This document shows, piece by piece, positions 43,018-52,312 of a DNA stretch of 64,000 nt. The notes beneath the pieces were generated by a model. It did not search any database and was not told the DNA's origin. It was given only the letters and a program-made list of their open reading frames with translations. A program made the translations under genes and the position numbers. Source of the DNA: Sphingomonadaceae bacterium (lineage in GTDB: Bacteria > Pseudomonadota > Alphaproteobacteria > Sphingomonadales > Sphingomonadaceae); NCBI GenBank assembly GCA_020850455.1, contig JADZEQ010000002.1, positions 1 through 64,000 on the forward strand, in the 5' to 3' direction. Each line of letters begins with the position of its first letter. Position 1 is the stretch's first letter.

Positions 43018-44018
43018 AGCGCGCGGATCGCGGCGGCGAGCGGTGCGACATCCCCCGGCAAATGGTGCCATGCGGTGACCAGCCGCGCTGCCCCCGCGCC
43101 CCAATCATAAAAATCATAGCCCGCCGCGCGCAAGTGCGCCGCTTCGGCCGTGCTGAGGCGCAAAAACACCTCATTCGCTTCGACCGGATAGAGCAGACGG
43201 CTGCCCGCCGCCGCACCAATCAGCATGGCGGCGGCATTGGCGGCGCGCGCATTGGCCAGCCACAAATCGCCGTCGAGCATCGCCAAAATCTGCGCGGCGA
43301 GGAAGCGCCCCTTGGATTGCAAATGGCCGCTGCGTTTGCGCAATTCGCGCGCACCGGGCGGACAATCGCCAAAGAAAATCAGGCATTCGGCGTTCATGCC
43401 GCCATTTTTGACAAAGCCGAACGACAAGGCATCCACACCGGCGCGCCATGTCACATCGGCCGGACTGTCGCCGGTAAAGGCAATCGCATTGGCAAAGCGC
43501 GCGCCATCCATATGGAGCGCAAGGCCATGGGCGCGCGCCACATCCCCCATCGCCGCAACCTCTGCCGCGCGCCATGCCAGCCCATATTCGCTGGCATTGG
43601 TGATCGAAATGGCGGCAGGCTGTACCTGATGGACATCCTTGCGGATCTGCGCCAGCCGCGCCTTGACCGCTGCACCGTCAAACTTGGCCCCCGGCCCATC
43701 GAGCAGGTCGAGCTTACCCCCACCGGTAAACAGTGCGGGGGCGCCGCATTCATCCACCTCTATATGCGCTTCGCGGTGGCAAAGCACCGATTGCCAACCG
43801 CGCGTCAGCGCGGCAAGCGCGATGCCATTGGCGGACGTGCCGGTCGCCGTCCACAGCGCGGTCACCCGCGTTTCAAAGACATCGCCCAGCGCCGCATCGA
43901 GCCGCTGGCTCCACCCGTCGCCGTCATAGGCCGTGTCGGCATGGTTGGCATCGGCCAGCGCCGCCATCACCTGTGGATGGACGGGGGCGGCATTATCGGA
44001 AAAGAATCGGGCGACCAT
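43014..44018 (-). CDS. L-threonine aldolase / beta-eliminating lyase
   Basis: A 334-residue PLP enzyme of the low-specificity L-threonine aldolase group. FFSDNAAPVHPQVMAAL, ATGTSANGIAL, HIEVDECGAP, HMDGARFANA and SFGFVKNGG (the Schiff-base Lys in FVKNGG) are visible. It splits threonine into glycine and acetaldehyde or acts on related beta-hydroxy amino acids. The YDGDGWSQRLD loop is typical. Upstream of the transporter gene in a coupled pair. Confidence 0.88.
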   Translation of the reverse strand: MVARFFSDNAAPVHPQVMAALADANHADTAYDGDGWSQRLDAALGDVFETRVTALWTATGTSANGIALAALTRGWQSVLCHREAHIEVDECGAPALFTGGGKLDLLDGPGAKFDGAAVKARLAQIRKDVHQVQPAAISITNASEYGLAWRAAEVAAMGDVARAHGLALHMDGARFANAIAFTGDSPADVTWRAGVDALSFGFVKNGGMNAECLIFFGDCPPGARELRKRSGHLQSKGRFLAAQILAMLDGDLWLANARAANAAAMLIGAAAGSRLLYPVEANEVFLRLSTAEAAHLRAAGYDFYDWGAGAARLVTAWHHLPGDVAPLAAAIRAL

Positions 44019-44072
44019 TGGCGCGACAATTGCCGGTAACGCAGGCGTTTGTCGAGCGGCGCGCGCCCCACC

Positions 44073-44294
44073 CTAACGGCGATAGAGCCAATATTGCCGC
44101 CGTTCGCTAAAGCGTCGCCAGCAGCGCCCGGGCATCAGCCAAGCACGGCGGATGCCGCGCCGCGTGTCACACCATTGGCGCGACGGCCACCACAGGAAAA
44201 TTTCCTGCCAGCCATCATCCTCATGTACGGGGTCGGATGCGGTTTCGAGACTATTTTCACTGCTTGGCGCAGCGTCCACCAAATCGGCCAGCAT
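44073..44294 (-). CDS. Small conserved-looking protein of unknown function
   Basis: A 73-residue ORF with a good AGGAG ribosome site 6-7 bases before the ATG at 44294. The first third is acidic, the rest is basic and aromatic, with WQEIFLWWPSRQW and a C-terminal WRRFSERRQYWLYRR. No family is recognised. The RBS and clear charge pattern favour a real gene; a small protein binding membranes or nucleic acids is possible. Confidence 0.6.
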   Translation of the reverse strand: MLADLVDAAPSSENSLETASDPVHEDDGWQEIFLWWPSRQWCDTRRGIRRAWLMPGRCWRRFSERRQYWLYRR

Positions 44295-44450
44295 GGAGAG
44301 CTCCTGAATCAGTTTTATCCATTGATCGCTCCGCCCTACTTTTTGTTATTTTTCTGTATCTTGGCTTACATTTATCACAGCGACAATGACGGAACCCGAC
44401 CGTGCCGCTCCATCCATCGACATTTCGCAACGCCTTGGCGCTGATCTGGG

Positions 44451-45092
44451 CTATCCGGCTAATATATTGATCGCAAAAGCCAAAATGCCGAGGTTGAACA
44501 GGAACGCCGCCATCGATTGCACCAATACCAGACGGCGCATCGCCCCACGGCATATGGTCACGTCCGACGTCTGAAAGGTCATGCCCAGTGTGAAGGCAAA
44601 ATAGGCGAAATCGCCATAGTCGGGGTGGGTGGTGCCGGGAAATTGCAAACCGCCCCGATCCTCCCCCACTGTGTCGCTGGCATAAAAAAGATGCGCATAG
44701 TGGAGCGTGTAGACAAGGTTGGAAAACAGCCAAGCAATCAGCAAGGTTGCCAAAATCAACGCCAATATCCAGCCATCCGGGTGCACCCGTTCGGCCAAAA
44801 TGCTCGCCACCGCGGTCAAGATGGTGCCGCTGGTGATCGCGGTGAGGATGGGGAGCAGCATATGATCGGCATCGACCCGTGCCGCCTGATGGCGCATACC
44901 GCGCGCGTCGAGCCGGAATAGCGGCGGTAGCGTCAGGGCATAGCCGATGGCGGCGAGATCAAAGGCCGCCATCACCGCGACTGGCCATGGCGCAACAGCC
45001 GCAAAGCCCAGCACGCTGAGGCACAGCAGCAGAAATAATGTATAACGCCACGACAAGGGGCGACGGCGCGGCTGGTGGGTGGATGGCGACAT
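44451..45092 (-). CDS. DUF1345 family membrane protein
   Basis: About 213 residues from the ATG at 45092. Several membrane segments, with RLDARGMRHQAARVDADH, the LHYAHLFYA block and TTHPDYGDFAYFAFTLGMTFQTSDV, which is the DUF1345 signature. Function unknown. The start MSPSTHQPRRRP is basic. Divergent from ahpC, so its promoter faces the palindrome at 45141. Confidence 0.86.
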   Translation of the reverse strand: MSPSTHQPRRRPLSWRYTLFLLLCLSVLGFAAVAPWPVAVMAAFDLAAIGYALTLPPLFRLDARGMRHQAARVDADHMLLPILTAITSGTILTAVASILAERVHPDGWILALILATLLIAWLFSNLVYTLHYAHLFYASDTVGEDRGGLQFPGTTHPDYGDFAYFAFTLGMTFQTSDVTICRGAMRRLVLVQSMAAFLFNLGILAFAINILAG

Positions 45093-45140
45093 ACAGGCTG
45101 GGTGATGCGCCGATTTGCCACGCAATTTTAATCGAAAAAA

Positions 45141-45166
45141 TCGATTATAGATGCAAATATAATCGA
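45141..45166. promoter_or_regulatory. OxyR/LysR-like palindrome upstream of ahpC
   Basis: TCGATTATA (45141-45149) is perfectly inverted as TATAATCGA (45158-45166) around GATGCAAA. It contains an ATAG-N7-TATA arrangement and lies about 85 bases before the ahpC start, in the divergent region with the DUF1345 gene. AhpC/AhpF are classical OxyR targets; no oxyR gene is in the window. Confidence 0.6.
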
Positions 45167-45249
45167 CTTGCCCCGCATCACGCCGACGCCTAGAGCCGAC
45201 TCAGCGCCGGGGTCGCCCGGTCAATCACAGCCAAGCATGGAGAATTTCG

Positions 45250-45813
45250 ATGGCGATTATCGGCAGTAGTTTGCAGCCTTTCAGCGCGCAGGCATTCCAC
45301 AATGGGGCGTTTCGCACGGTTACCGAGGCGGATGTCGCCGGCAAATGGGGCATTTTCTTTTTCTATCCGGCCGATTTCACCTTTGTCTGCCCGACCGAGC
45401 TTGAAGATATGGCCAATTTATATGGCGAGTTTCAGGCACTCGGCGCCGAAATCTATGCCGTGTCGACCGACACCCATTTCAGCCACAAAGCATGGCACGG
45501 CTCCTCCCCCGCCATCGGCAAAATCACTTTCCCGATGCTCGGCGACCCGTCGGGCCAGATCACCCATAATTTCGGCGTGATGCGCGAAGGGGTTGGCTTG
45601 GCCGACCGTGGCACATTCCTGGTAGACCCCGATGGCGTCATCCAGTTTGTTGAAATCACCAGCGAAGGTGTCGGCCGCAATGCCAGCGAATTGCTGCGCA
45701 AGGTGAAGGCAGCAAAATATGTCCGCGAACATCCCGGTGAAGTTTGCCCGGCCAAGTGGGAAGAAGGCGCAGCGACGCTGGCCCCTAGCCTCGACCTCGT
45801 CGGCAAAATCTGA
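45250..45813 (+). CDS. ahpC: Alkyl hydroperoxide reductase subunit C (peroxiredoxin)
   Basis: A 187-residue typical 2-Cys peroxiredoxin. The peroxidatic Cys lies in [13 protein letters not shown] (about residue 47) and the resolving Cys in [11 protein letters not shown] (about 167). It reduces H2O2 and organic peroxides with electrons from AhpF, encoded downstream. Start ATG has GGAG upstream. A strong hairpin terminator separates it from ahpF, so AhpC should be made in excess. Confidence 0.95.
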   Translation: MAIIGSSLQPFSAQAFHNGAFRTVTEADVAGKWGIFFFYPADFTFVCPTELEDMANLYGEFQALGAEIYAVSTDTHFSHKAWHGSSPAIGKITFPMLGDPSGQITHNFGVMREGVGLADRGTFLVDPDGVIQFVEITSEGVGRNASELLRKVKAAKYVREHPGEVCPAKWEEGAATLAPSLDLVGKI

Positions 45814-45846
45814 TCCAGCTTGCGTCCGCCGATAGGTGCGGACGCG

Positions 45847-45895
45847 GTCGGGGGCGCGCCCTCCCCCCAATTAGCGCCCCCGACCCCCATTTTTA
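45847..45895 (+). terminator. Hairpin terminator between ahpC and ahpF
   Basis: GTCGGGGGCGC (45847-45857) and GCGCCCCCGAC (45874-45884) form a perfect 11 bp stem with a 16-base loop, followed by a C tract and TTTTT at 45890-45894. It would end most ahpC transcripts and leave partial read-through into ahpF. Confidence 0.75.
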
Positions 45896-45994
45896 ATCCA
45901 GTCGTTTTTCGGCAGTCGCTTTTCGGCAGCCAGCATTCGGTAGCGCGTTTCGCGCAAGCCGGGCGTGTGCCCATTTTAGATGAGGATAGGTTCG

Positions 45995-47569
45995 ATGCTT
46001 GACCCCAATATGCAACAACAGCTTGGCCAATATCTCACCATGCTGCGCCGCGACATCGAACTGGTGCCCGCCTATGACGACAGCGCAAAATCGCGCGAGC
46101 TGGCCGAATTATTGGGTGAAATCGCCGCCTTGTCGGACAAGGTGACCATATCTGCCGATCCGTCGACCGATCCCGATATGCGCCGCCCCAGCTTTGCCAT
46201 CCGCCCCAAAGAGGCACCGGACAGCATTTCCCTCCGCTTCGCCGGTATCCCGCTCGGCCATGAATTTACCTCGCTCGTCCTTGCGCTGTTGCAGGTCGGC
46301 GGCCACCCGCCCAAGATTGACGATGCGCTGGCCGATGCGGTGCGCGCGATCGACGGCGACCATCATTTCGAAACATTTTTCGCCCTCTCCTGCCAAAGCT
46401 GCCCCGATGTGGTTCAGGCGCTCAATCTGATGAGCGTGCTCAACCCGCGCATCCGCCACACCGCCATCGACGGGGCGCTGTTTGCCGACGAAGTTGCCGC
46501 CAAGGAAATAATGTCGGTGCCCGCCATTTGGCTGAACGGCGCGCCCTTTGGTCAGGGCCGCATGGGGGTCGAGGAGATTCTCGCCAAGCTCGACACCGGC
46601 CACGCCGCACGACAGGCAGAGGCGCTGGCCGACAAGCCACCCTTTGATGTGCTGATCGTCGGCGGCGGCCCGGCAGGCACGGCAGCGGCCATTTATGCGG
46701 CGCGCAAGGGGGTGGCGACCGGTATCATCACCGAACGCTTTGGCGGGCAGGTGCTCGACACCATGGCCATCGAAAATTTTATCGCCACCAGCCATACCGA
46801 AGGGCCGCGCCTCGTCGCGCAGATGGAGGGGCATGTCCGCGATTATGCGGTGGACATTATGGCGGGGCAACATGCCGCCGAACTGACCCCCGCCGTCCAT
46901 GCCGACGGGCTGCACGCGCTGCACCTTGCCAGCGGGGCGATTTTGCGCGCCAAGACCATCATCCTGTCCACCGGCGCGCGCTGGCGGCAAATGGGGGTGC
47001 CGGGGGAAGAGGATTATCGCAACAAGGGTGTTGCCTATTGCCCGCACTGCGACGGCCCCTTGTTCAAGGGCAAGCGCGTCGCGGTGGTCGGCGGTGGCAA
47101 TTCGGGGGTTGAAGCAGCCATCGACCTTGCCGGTTTGACCCAGCATGTGACGCTGATCGAATTTGAGGAGGCGCTGCGCGCCGACCAAGTGCTGCAGGAT
47201 AAATTGCGCAGCCTGCCCAATGTTAGCGTCATTTTGGGCGCGCTGACCAAGGAAGTGCTGGGCGATGGCAATCGGGTTACCGGCCTTGCCTATGAACAGC
47301 GCAGCGATGGGTCGATGCACCAGATCGACCTCGACGGGGTTTTTGTGCAAATCGGCCTGATGCCCAACAGCGAGTGGCTGGATGGTGCGGTCGCGCTCAG
47401 CCCGCGCGGGGAAATAGAGGTGGATGCGCGCGGTGCGACCAGCGCTGCGGGTATTTTCGCCGCAGGGGATGCGACGACCACCCCCTATAAGCAGATCATC
47501 ATCGCGATGGGCGAAGGGGCAAAGGCAGCGCTCAGCGCCTTTGACCATCTGATCCGCCTGCCGGGATGA
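45995..47569 (+). CDS. ahpF: Alkyl hydroperoxide reductase subunit F
   Basis: About 524 residues from the ATG at 45995 ([14 protein letters not shown]), preceded by GAGGATAGG. An N-terminal thioredoxin-like double domain carries the CQSC redox pair, then a FAD/NADH TrxR-like domain with [18 protein letters not shown], the redox CPHC pair in [10 protein letters not shown] and [12 protein letters not shown]. It transfers electrons from NADH to AhpC. Length is normal. The terminator upstream likely reduces its level relative to AhpC. Confidence 0.95.
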   Translation: MLDPNMQQQLGQYLTMLRRDIELVPAYDDSAKSRELAELLGEIAALSDKVTISADPSTDPDMRRPSFAIRPKEAPDSISLRFAGIPLGHEFTSLVLALLQVGGHPPKIDDALADAVRAIDGDHHFETFFALSCQSCPDVVQALNLMSVLNPRIRHTAIDGALFADEVAAKEIMSVPAIWLNGAPFGQGRMGVEEILAKLDTGHAARQAEALADKPPFDVLIVGGGPAGTAAAIYAARKGVATGIITERFGGQVLDTMAIENFIATSHTEGPRLVAQMEGHVRDYAVDIMAGQHAAELTPAVHADGLHALHLASGAILRAKTIILSTGARWRQMGVPGEEDYRNKGVAYCPHCDGPLFKGKRVAVVGGGNSGVEAAIDLAGLTQHVTLIEFEEALRADQVLQDKLRSLPNVSVILGALTKEVLGDGNRVTGLAYEQRSDGSMHQIDLDGVFVQIGLMPNSEWLDGAVALSPRGEIEVDARGATSAAGIFAAGDATTTPYKQIIIAMGEGAKAALSAFDHLIRLPG

Positions 47570-47666
47570 AGGGCGCACCCATTCTCGCGGCTTGCCAATG
47601 CCAATCGCGCTGCTAACACTCCCGCCAATAAGTATGGGCCAATGACTATGGGGAGGATGGCGGTTG

Positions 47667-48911
47667 ATGGCGCAGAAATTATTGATCGGCGTGCTGGGCA
47701 TATTGCTGATCCTCGCCATCGCTGTTGCATTATCCAACAACCGTAAATGGATTCGCCTGCGCGTCGTCGGCGCGGCCTTTGGCTTGCAGGCGGGGCTCGC
47801 CTTCCTCGTCCTCTATACCCCATGGGGACGGTTGATGATTGGGGAGATGAGCCGCGGCGTTTCGAACCTTTTGGGCTATGCCAAGGCGGGGACGGATTTT
47901 ATTTTGGGGCCGCTCGCCGGGCCGACGATGGGGGCAAACAGCTTTGCGGTCGCCGCGCTGCCGGTCATCATCTTTTTCGCGTCACTGATTTCGGTACTCT
48001 ATTTTCTCGGCATCATGCAGTTCATCATCAAATGGGTGGGCGGGGGCATCCGTTTGATTACCGGCATCACCCGGATCGAAAGTCTGGGTGCTGCGGCCAA
48101 TATTTTTGTCGGGCAGAGCGAAAGCCCGTTGGTCATCCGCCCCTATCTCGCCGGGCTGACCCCATCGCAGCTATTTTGCATGATGACCGTCGGCATGGCG
48201 GGGGTCGCGGGGACGATCTTGGGTGCCTATGCCTCGATGGTGGGGGAACACCTCCTCCCCTATTTGCTGGCCGCCAGCTTTATGTCGGCACCGGGCGGGA
48301 TTTTAATGGCCAAGATCATGATGCCCGATGACCCCAAGGATGTTGGCATCGAACCGGTCGAATTGGCGATTGCCAGCCATGATGAGGAAAAGCCCGCCAA
48401 TGTCATCATGGCCGCGGCGCAGGGCGCACAGACCGGCGTCAAGCTGGCGGTCGCGGTTGGCGCAATGGTGCTCGCCTTTGTGGCGCTGGTTGCCCTCGCC
48501 AACGGGTTATTGGGCGGGATCGGCAGTTGGTTTGGGCGTAGCGACCTTAGCTTTCAGGGGCTGCTTGGCCATGTGTTTCAGCCCCTATTTTACATGCTCA
48601 ACGTGCCATGGGACGAAGCGGCAAAAATCGGCGGCCTGTTCGGCACCAAGATAGTTTTGAATGAATTTGTCGCCTTCATCGACCTTGCCCAAATGCAGGC
48701 GACATTGTCGCCCGCCAGCGTCGCGGTGGCAATATTTTCGCTCTGCGGTTTTGCCAATTTTTCGTCCATCGCCATCCAGATGGCGGTGGCGGGCAGTTTG
48801 GCCCCCAATCAGCGGCCATTAATTGCCCGGCTGGGTGTCCGCGCGCTGATCGCCGGGTCGCTGTCCAATTTGATGAGTGCCGCGCTCGCCGGACTGATGC
48901 TGAGCATCTAG
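47667..48911 (+). CDS. CNT-family concentrative nucleoside transporter (NupC-like)
   Basis: About 414 residues from the ATG at 47667 (the track begins one codon earlier with TTG). Around ten membrane segments. The blocks FIIKWVGGGIRLITGITRIESLGAAANIFVGQSE, GVAGTILGAYASM and GFANFSSIAIQMAVAGSLAPNQR are CNT signatures for Na+- or H+-coupled uptake of nucleosides. It stands alone, with the metallo-hydrolase gene convergent downstream. Confidence 0.9.
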   Translation: MAQKLLIGVLGILLILAIAVALSNNRKWIRLRVVGAAFGLQAGLAFLVLYTPWGRLMIGEMSRGVSNLLGYAKAGTDFILGPLAGPTMGANSFAVAALPVIIFFASLISVLYFLGIMQFIIKWVGGGIRLITGITRIESLGAAANIFVGQSESPLVIRPYLAGLTPSQLFCMMTVGMAGVAGTILGAYASMVGEHLLPYLLAASFMSAPGGILMAKIMMPDDPKDVGIEPVELAIASHDEEKPANVIMAAAQGAQTGVKLAVAVGAMVLAFVALVALANGLLGGIGSWFGRSDLSFQGLLGHVFQPLFYMLNVPWDEAAKIGGLFGTKIVLNEFVAFIDLAQMQATLSPASVAVAIFSLCGFANFSSIAIQMAVAGSLAPNQRPLIARLGVRALIAGSLSNLMSAALAGLMLSI

Positions 48912-48918
48912 CCGCGCG

Positions 48919-50052
48919 TCAGACCTGCTGCCACCACCAGACACCATCGCGCGTTTCGCGGGTGATGCGGCCCGCAACCTCCAGCCAGCGCAGATGCGCG
49001 AGTGCTTCACCGGTGGCGAGGCCGCGTTGCTTGTCGCCAATCGGGCGACGGAACAGCAAGGGGAAGATATCGACCGCGCGCTGCGCATCACGCAACGCAT
49101 CCGAGAGCGCATCCAAACGGTCGAGATGCTCGGCCTTGAGCGCCTGTAGCCGCGCATGAAAGCCGTAAAATGGCTCCCCATGCGCCGGGCAGACCAGCAA
49201 ATTATCGGGCAGCGTCAGCAATTTGTCGATCGAGGTGAGCCATTCGCCGAGCGGATTCCCCTCCGGCTCGCCAGCGTTCAATGACACGTTCGATGATATG
49301 CGCGGCAAAATCTGATCGCCCGATATCAAAATCCCCGCCGCCGCATTCCACAAACAGGCATGTTCGGGGCTATGCCCCGAACCGACGACCACCTGCCAAT
49401 CCTGCCCCGATATGCTGAGGATCTGCCCATCGACCAGCCGTTGATAGCCATAGGGCAGACGGAAAATCACCTGCCCCAGCCTGCTCCACCCTTGGGCGCG
49501 GGCATGGTCGATGGCATCCGCATCCCACCCGGCGGCCCTTTGCATCGCGCTCACCTCTTCAGGCGGGGTATCGCGCATATCGGCGAGCATCAGCCGTGCG
49601 TTGAGCCATTCGCCGCGCGTCATGGCGAGCGGCACGTCAAAGCGCCGCGCCAGCCAACCGGCAAGCCCGATATGGTCGGGGTGCAAATGGGTGCATAAAA
49701 TGCGTTCGACCCGCGCCCCGGCCAGCGCCCCGGCGAACAAGGCCTTCCATGCGGCGGAACAGGCATCGACCATCAGGCCGGTATCGACGATGGTCAGCCC
49801 CGTTGCATCGTCGCCCAAAATCCAGCTGTTGATATGGTCGAGCGACCCCGGCATGGGGATGCGCGCCCAGCGCACGCCCGGCGCAATGTCGATAAGCGCG
49901 CCGACTTCGGGCGCGCTGTCGCCATGGGGATAGGACAAGCCAGCCGCACTGGTCGCCACCATGCCATCATCGGCAGCAATCGACGCATCGGGGCTTTGGC
50001 TCGCCCCCTCAAGCGCCGCATCGGCGAGGTTCGGGTTATTCCCCTGCGTCAT
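48919..50052 (-). CDS. MBL-fold metallo-hydrolase
   Basis: A 377-residue protein with the zinc motif CTHLHPDHIG (H-x-H-x-D-H) near residue 120, a later His in GSGHSPEHACLW and Asp in ISGDQILPRIS. The first 60 residues are a low-complexity, acidic lead with no clear signal. The C-terminal DUF-type winged helix (HLRWLEVAGRITRETRDGVWWW) resembles lactonase/glyoxalase-II-like hydrolases of unknown substrate. The start overlaps trcR by 17 bases, so it is translated with that gene. Confidence 0.85.
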   Translation of the reverse strand: MTQGNNPNLADAALEGASQSPDASIAADDGMVATSAAGLSYPHGDSAPEVGALIDIAPGVRWARIPMPGSLDHINSWILGDDATGLTIVDTGLMVDACSAAWKALFAGALAGARVERILCTHLHPDHIGLAGWLARRFDVPLAMTRGEWLNARLMLADMRDTPPEEVSAMQRAAGWDADAIDHARAQGWSRLGQVIFRLPYGYQRLVDGQILSISGQDWQVVVGSGHSPEHACLWNAAAGILISGDQILPRISSNVSLNAGEPEGNPLGEWLTSIDKLLTLPDNLLVCPAHGEPFYGFHARLQALKAEHLDRLDALSDALRDAQRAVDIFPLLFRRPIGDKQRGLATGEALAHLRWLEVAGRITRETRDGVWWWQQV

Positions 50053-50698
50053 GCCCCGCCGCTGCTTCTGCCGCTGCGGCTTCGTCGGCGGCGCGGTGTG
50101 CCGCCTCGCGTTCGGCCTTTAATTCTTCGATCAGCGCCGCACGGTCACCGTCCAGTCGTGCATCGACAGGGGCAGCCAGCCCCGCCTTTTTCGCCGCCTT
50201 GGCAACCAGCGCGTCAAGTTCGCGCTGCGAGCACAGCCCCAATGCCACCGGATCCTTGGGCACAATATTGGCGATGTTCCAATGTTCGCGGCTCTGTATC
50301 GCCTCGATCGTCGAACGGGTGGTGCCGATCAGCTTGCCAATGGCGGCAATCGACAATTCGGGATGGTTGCGGATCAACCAGGCGATACCATCGGGCTTGT
50401 CCTGCCGCTTGGAAACCGGGGTATAGCGCGGCCCCTTTGTCCGGCGGACATGTTCATGCCCACCCAGCATCTGCAATTTATAGCTGGGGTCGGCGGCACC
50501 GCGTTCAATTTCTTCCATCGTGATTTCATGCGCGCGCACCGGGTCGCGCCCGGTCAATTTGGTGCCCGCTGTATCGTCGGCAATCGCTTGCACTTCCAAG
50601 ATATGCAGGCCGCAGAAATCGGCGATTTGCTGAAAGCTAAGCGCACTATTGTCGACCAGCCAAGCGGCGGTCGCGTGCGGCATGAGCGGTTGGGCCAT
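50036..50698 (-). CDS. trcR: TrcR/DUF1013 cell-cycle regulator
   Basis: About 220 residues from the ATG at 50698, with GGAG upstream. The blocks WLVDNSALSFQQIADFCGLHILEVQAIAD and YTPVSKRQDKPDGIAWLIRNHPEL and IAAIGKLIGTTRSTIEAIQ are the alphaproteobacterial DUF1013 signature. These proteins associate with RNA polymerase and influence cell-cycle-regulated transcription. The acidic Ala-rich tail EAAHRAADEAAAAEAAAG is normal. The gene symbol follows current family naming and is not proven here. Confidence 0.82.
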   Translation of the reverse strand: MAQPLMPHATAAWLVDNSALSFQQIADFCGLHILEVQAIADDTAGTKLTGRDPVRAHEITMEEIERGAADPSYKLQMLGGHEHVRRTKGPRYTPVSKRQDKPDGIAWLIRNHPELSIAAIGKLIGTTRSTIEAIQSREHWNIANIVPKDPVALGLCSQRELDALVAKAAKKAGLAAPVDARLDGDRAALIEELKAEREAAHRAADEAAAAEAAAGHDAGE

Positions 50699-50710
50699 GA
50701 CATGCTCCAT

Positions 50711-50745
50711 AAATAAAAGGGGCCGCCCCTTACCCCGGAGCGGCC
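50711..50745 (-). terminator. Intrinsic terminator after the quinone oxidoreductase gene
   Basis: On the minus strand GGCCGC and GCGGCC pair around a GC-rich loop and are followed by CCTTTTATTT. It sits between the quinone oxidoreductase gene and the trcR ribosome-binding site. Confidence 0.7.
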
Positions 50746-50815
50746 ATGAATATCGCGTGCCGCTCTAGCGTGCGGCGCGGCGCGGGGCAAGTGGGGGATT
50801 GGGGCCTGACCCGCG

Positions 50816-51811
50816 CTATATTTCGAGCACAATCTTGCCGACATGCGCGCCGCTTTCCATGCGGCTATGCGCCGCAGCGGCATCTTCCAACGGGAAAATA
50901 CTGTCGATCGCGGGTTTGAGCCGCCCTTCCTCGACAAAGGGCCAGACGGTGCGCGTCAATTCATCCGCCACCAGCGCCTTGAAACTGTCCGAACGTGCGC
51001 GCAGCGTCGAACCCGTCAGGGTCAGGCGACGGCGCATCACGTCCATGATGTTGACCTCTGCCTTGGCGCCGCGCTGAAAGGCGATGGAAACGTGCCGCCC
51101 TTCGTCCGCCAGACAGGCGAGGTTGCGCGGCAGATAGTCCCCGCCCACCATGTCGAGAACGGCGGCCACCCCCTTGCCATTGGTGATCCGGCGCACCCTC
51201 TCCACAAAATCTTCGGCTTTATAATCAATCGCATGCGCCGCGCCCAATGCGCGGGCCGCATCGCATTTTTGCGGGCTGCCGCAGGTGACGATGCATTGAA
51301 TGTCGAACAGGCGGCAAAGCTGGATTGCCATCGTGCCAATCCCGCTCGTCCCCCCATGGACGAGGACAAAATCCCCCGCGCAGGCATAAGCGCGTTCGAA
51401 CAAATTGGTCCAGACGGTGAAAAGCGTTTCGGGCAGCGCCGCCGCCTCTGTCATCGACAATGCCGCCGGGATGGGCAGGCAACTGCCAATTGGTGCCGCG
51501 ACATATTCGCCATAGCCGCCGCCCGCGACAAGTGCGCAAACTTTCTGGCCCAGATATTCGTGCGGCACATCCTTACCCGTCGCCACAACCACCCCCGCGA
51601 CTTCGAGGCCGGGCCAATCAGGCGCGCCAGCTGGCGGGGGGTAATGGCCCATGCGCTGCAACACATCCGGCCGGTTGACCCCGGCGGCGGCAACACGGAT
51701 CAGCACATGATTGTCACCACAGAGCGGCAAGGGGCGGCGTTCCACCACCAGATTTTCAACGCCCCCGAACGCGCGGATGGCAATGACGCGCATATCGTGC
51801 GGCAATGACAT
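50816..51811 (-). CDS. NAD(P)H:quinone oxidoreductase, zinc-independent MDR family
   Basis: About 331 residues from the ATG at 51811; the 392-residue track ORF adds a shadow. The MDR fold shows AAGVNRPDVLQRMGHYPPP, GLEVAGVVV, the nucleotide loop VHGGTSGIGTMAIQL and the C-terminal ALVADELTRTVWPFVEEGRLKP. It resembles the PIG3/QOR group that reduces quinones with NADPH. Divergent from the DUF1192 gene. Confidence 0.9.
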   Translation of the reverse strand: MSLPHDMRVIAIRAFGGVENLVVERRPLPLCGDNHVLIRVAAAGVNRPDVLQRMGHYPPPAGAPDWPGLEVAGVVVATGKDVPHEYLGQKVCALVAGGGYGEYVAAPIGSCLPIPAALSMTEAAALPETLFTVWTNLFERAYACAGDFVLVHGGTSGIGTMAIQLCRLFDIQCIVTCGSPQKCDAARALGAAHAIDYKAEDFVERVRRITNGKGVAAVLDMVGGDYLPRNLACLADEGRHVSIAFQRGAKAEVNIMDVMRRRLTLTGSTLRARSDSFKALVADELTRTVWPFVEEGRLKPAIDSIFPLEDAAAAHSRMESGAHVGKIVLEI

Positions 51812-51931
51812 GGTGCGACCCCCCTTTTTTCCGACAAATTGCCTAACCTTTAATGCGCGCATGGGCAATATAGCGACGCATTGACTCCACCCTGAGCTTG
51901 CGCAAAATATTGACCGAAGGGGGATTTTTCG

Positions 51932-52129
51932 ATGGACGAGGATGATATTTTTCCCCGGCGCAGCGATGACCCATTGCTGGCCCTGCAGCGGCAAGACCTC
52001 GACCCGCTGTCAATCGACGAACTGGCCGGCCGGATCGCGGTTTTGGAGGCGGAGATTGCGCGCACCCGCGCAAAAAGTGAAAGCGCCGTTAACCATAAAG
52101 CAAGCGCTGACGCCCTATTTAAGCGTTAG
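51932..52129 (+). CDS. DUF1192 family small protein
   Basis: A 65-residue acidic-to-basic protein. DPLSIDELAGRIAVLEAEIARTRA is the DUF1192 signature and forms a coiled-coil-like helix. Function is unknown; the family is restricted mainly to alphaproteobacteria. It is divergent from the quinone oxidoreductase gene. Confidence 0.88.
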   Translation: MDEDDIFPRRSDDPLLALQRQDLDPLSIDELAGRIAVLEAEIARTRAKSESAVNHKASADALFKR

Positions 52130-52312
52130 AAAATTCGCACCTTGGCACGCTTTCATCTTGTCTTTGCTGCCAGCAATGCCAATTTGAAGGAAGAGGGGTG
52201 GGGAAATGCGGCAGCGCGAATATGTTGCCGCGGACGGCTGTAGTCCGGCATAGCCGGGGACGCAGCAGGGTTTATGGTCGGCGCACCCACCGGCGCATGG
52301 AGTGACTGAGCG

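Noticed and set aside
44257-44733. 158-residue minus-strand ORF overlapping the DUF1345 gene
   Set aside because: It is a shadow in another frame of the same strand; the DUF1345 frame carries the family signature.
46109-47740. 543-residue minus-strand ORF over ahpF
   Set aside because: Antisense shadow of ahpF and the start of the nucleoside transporter; no motif, shadow-type composition.
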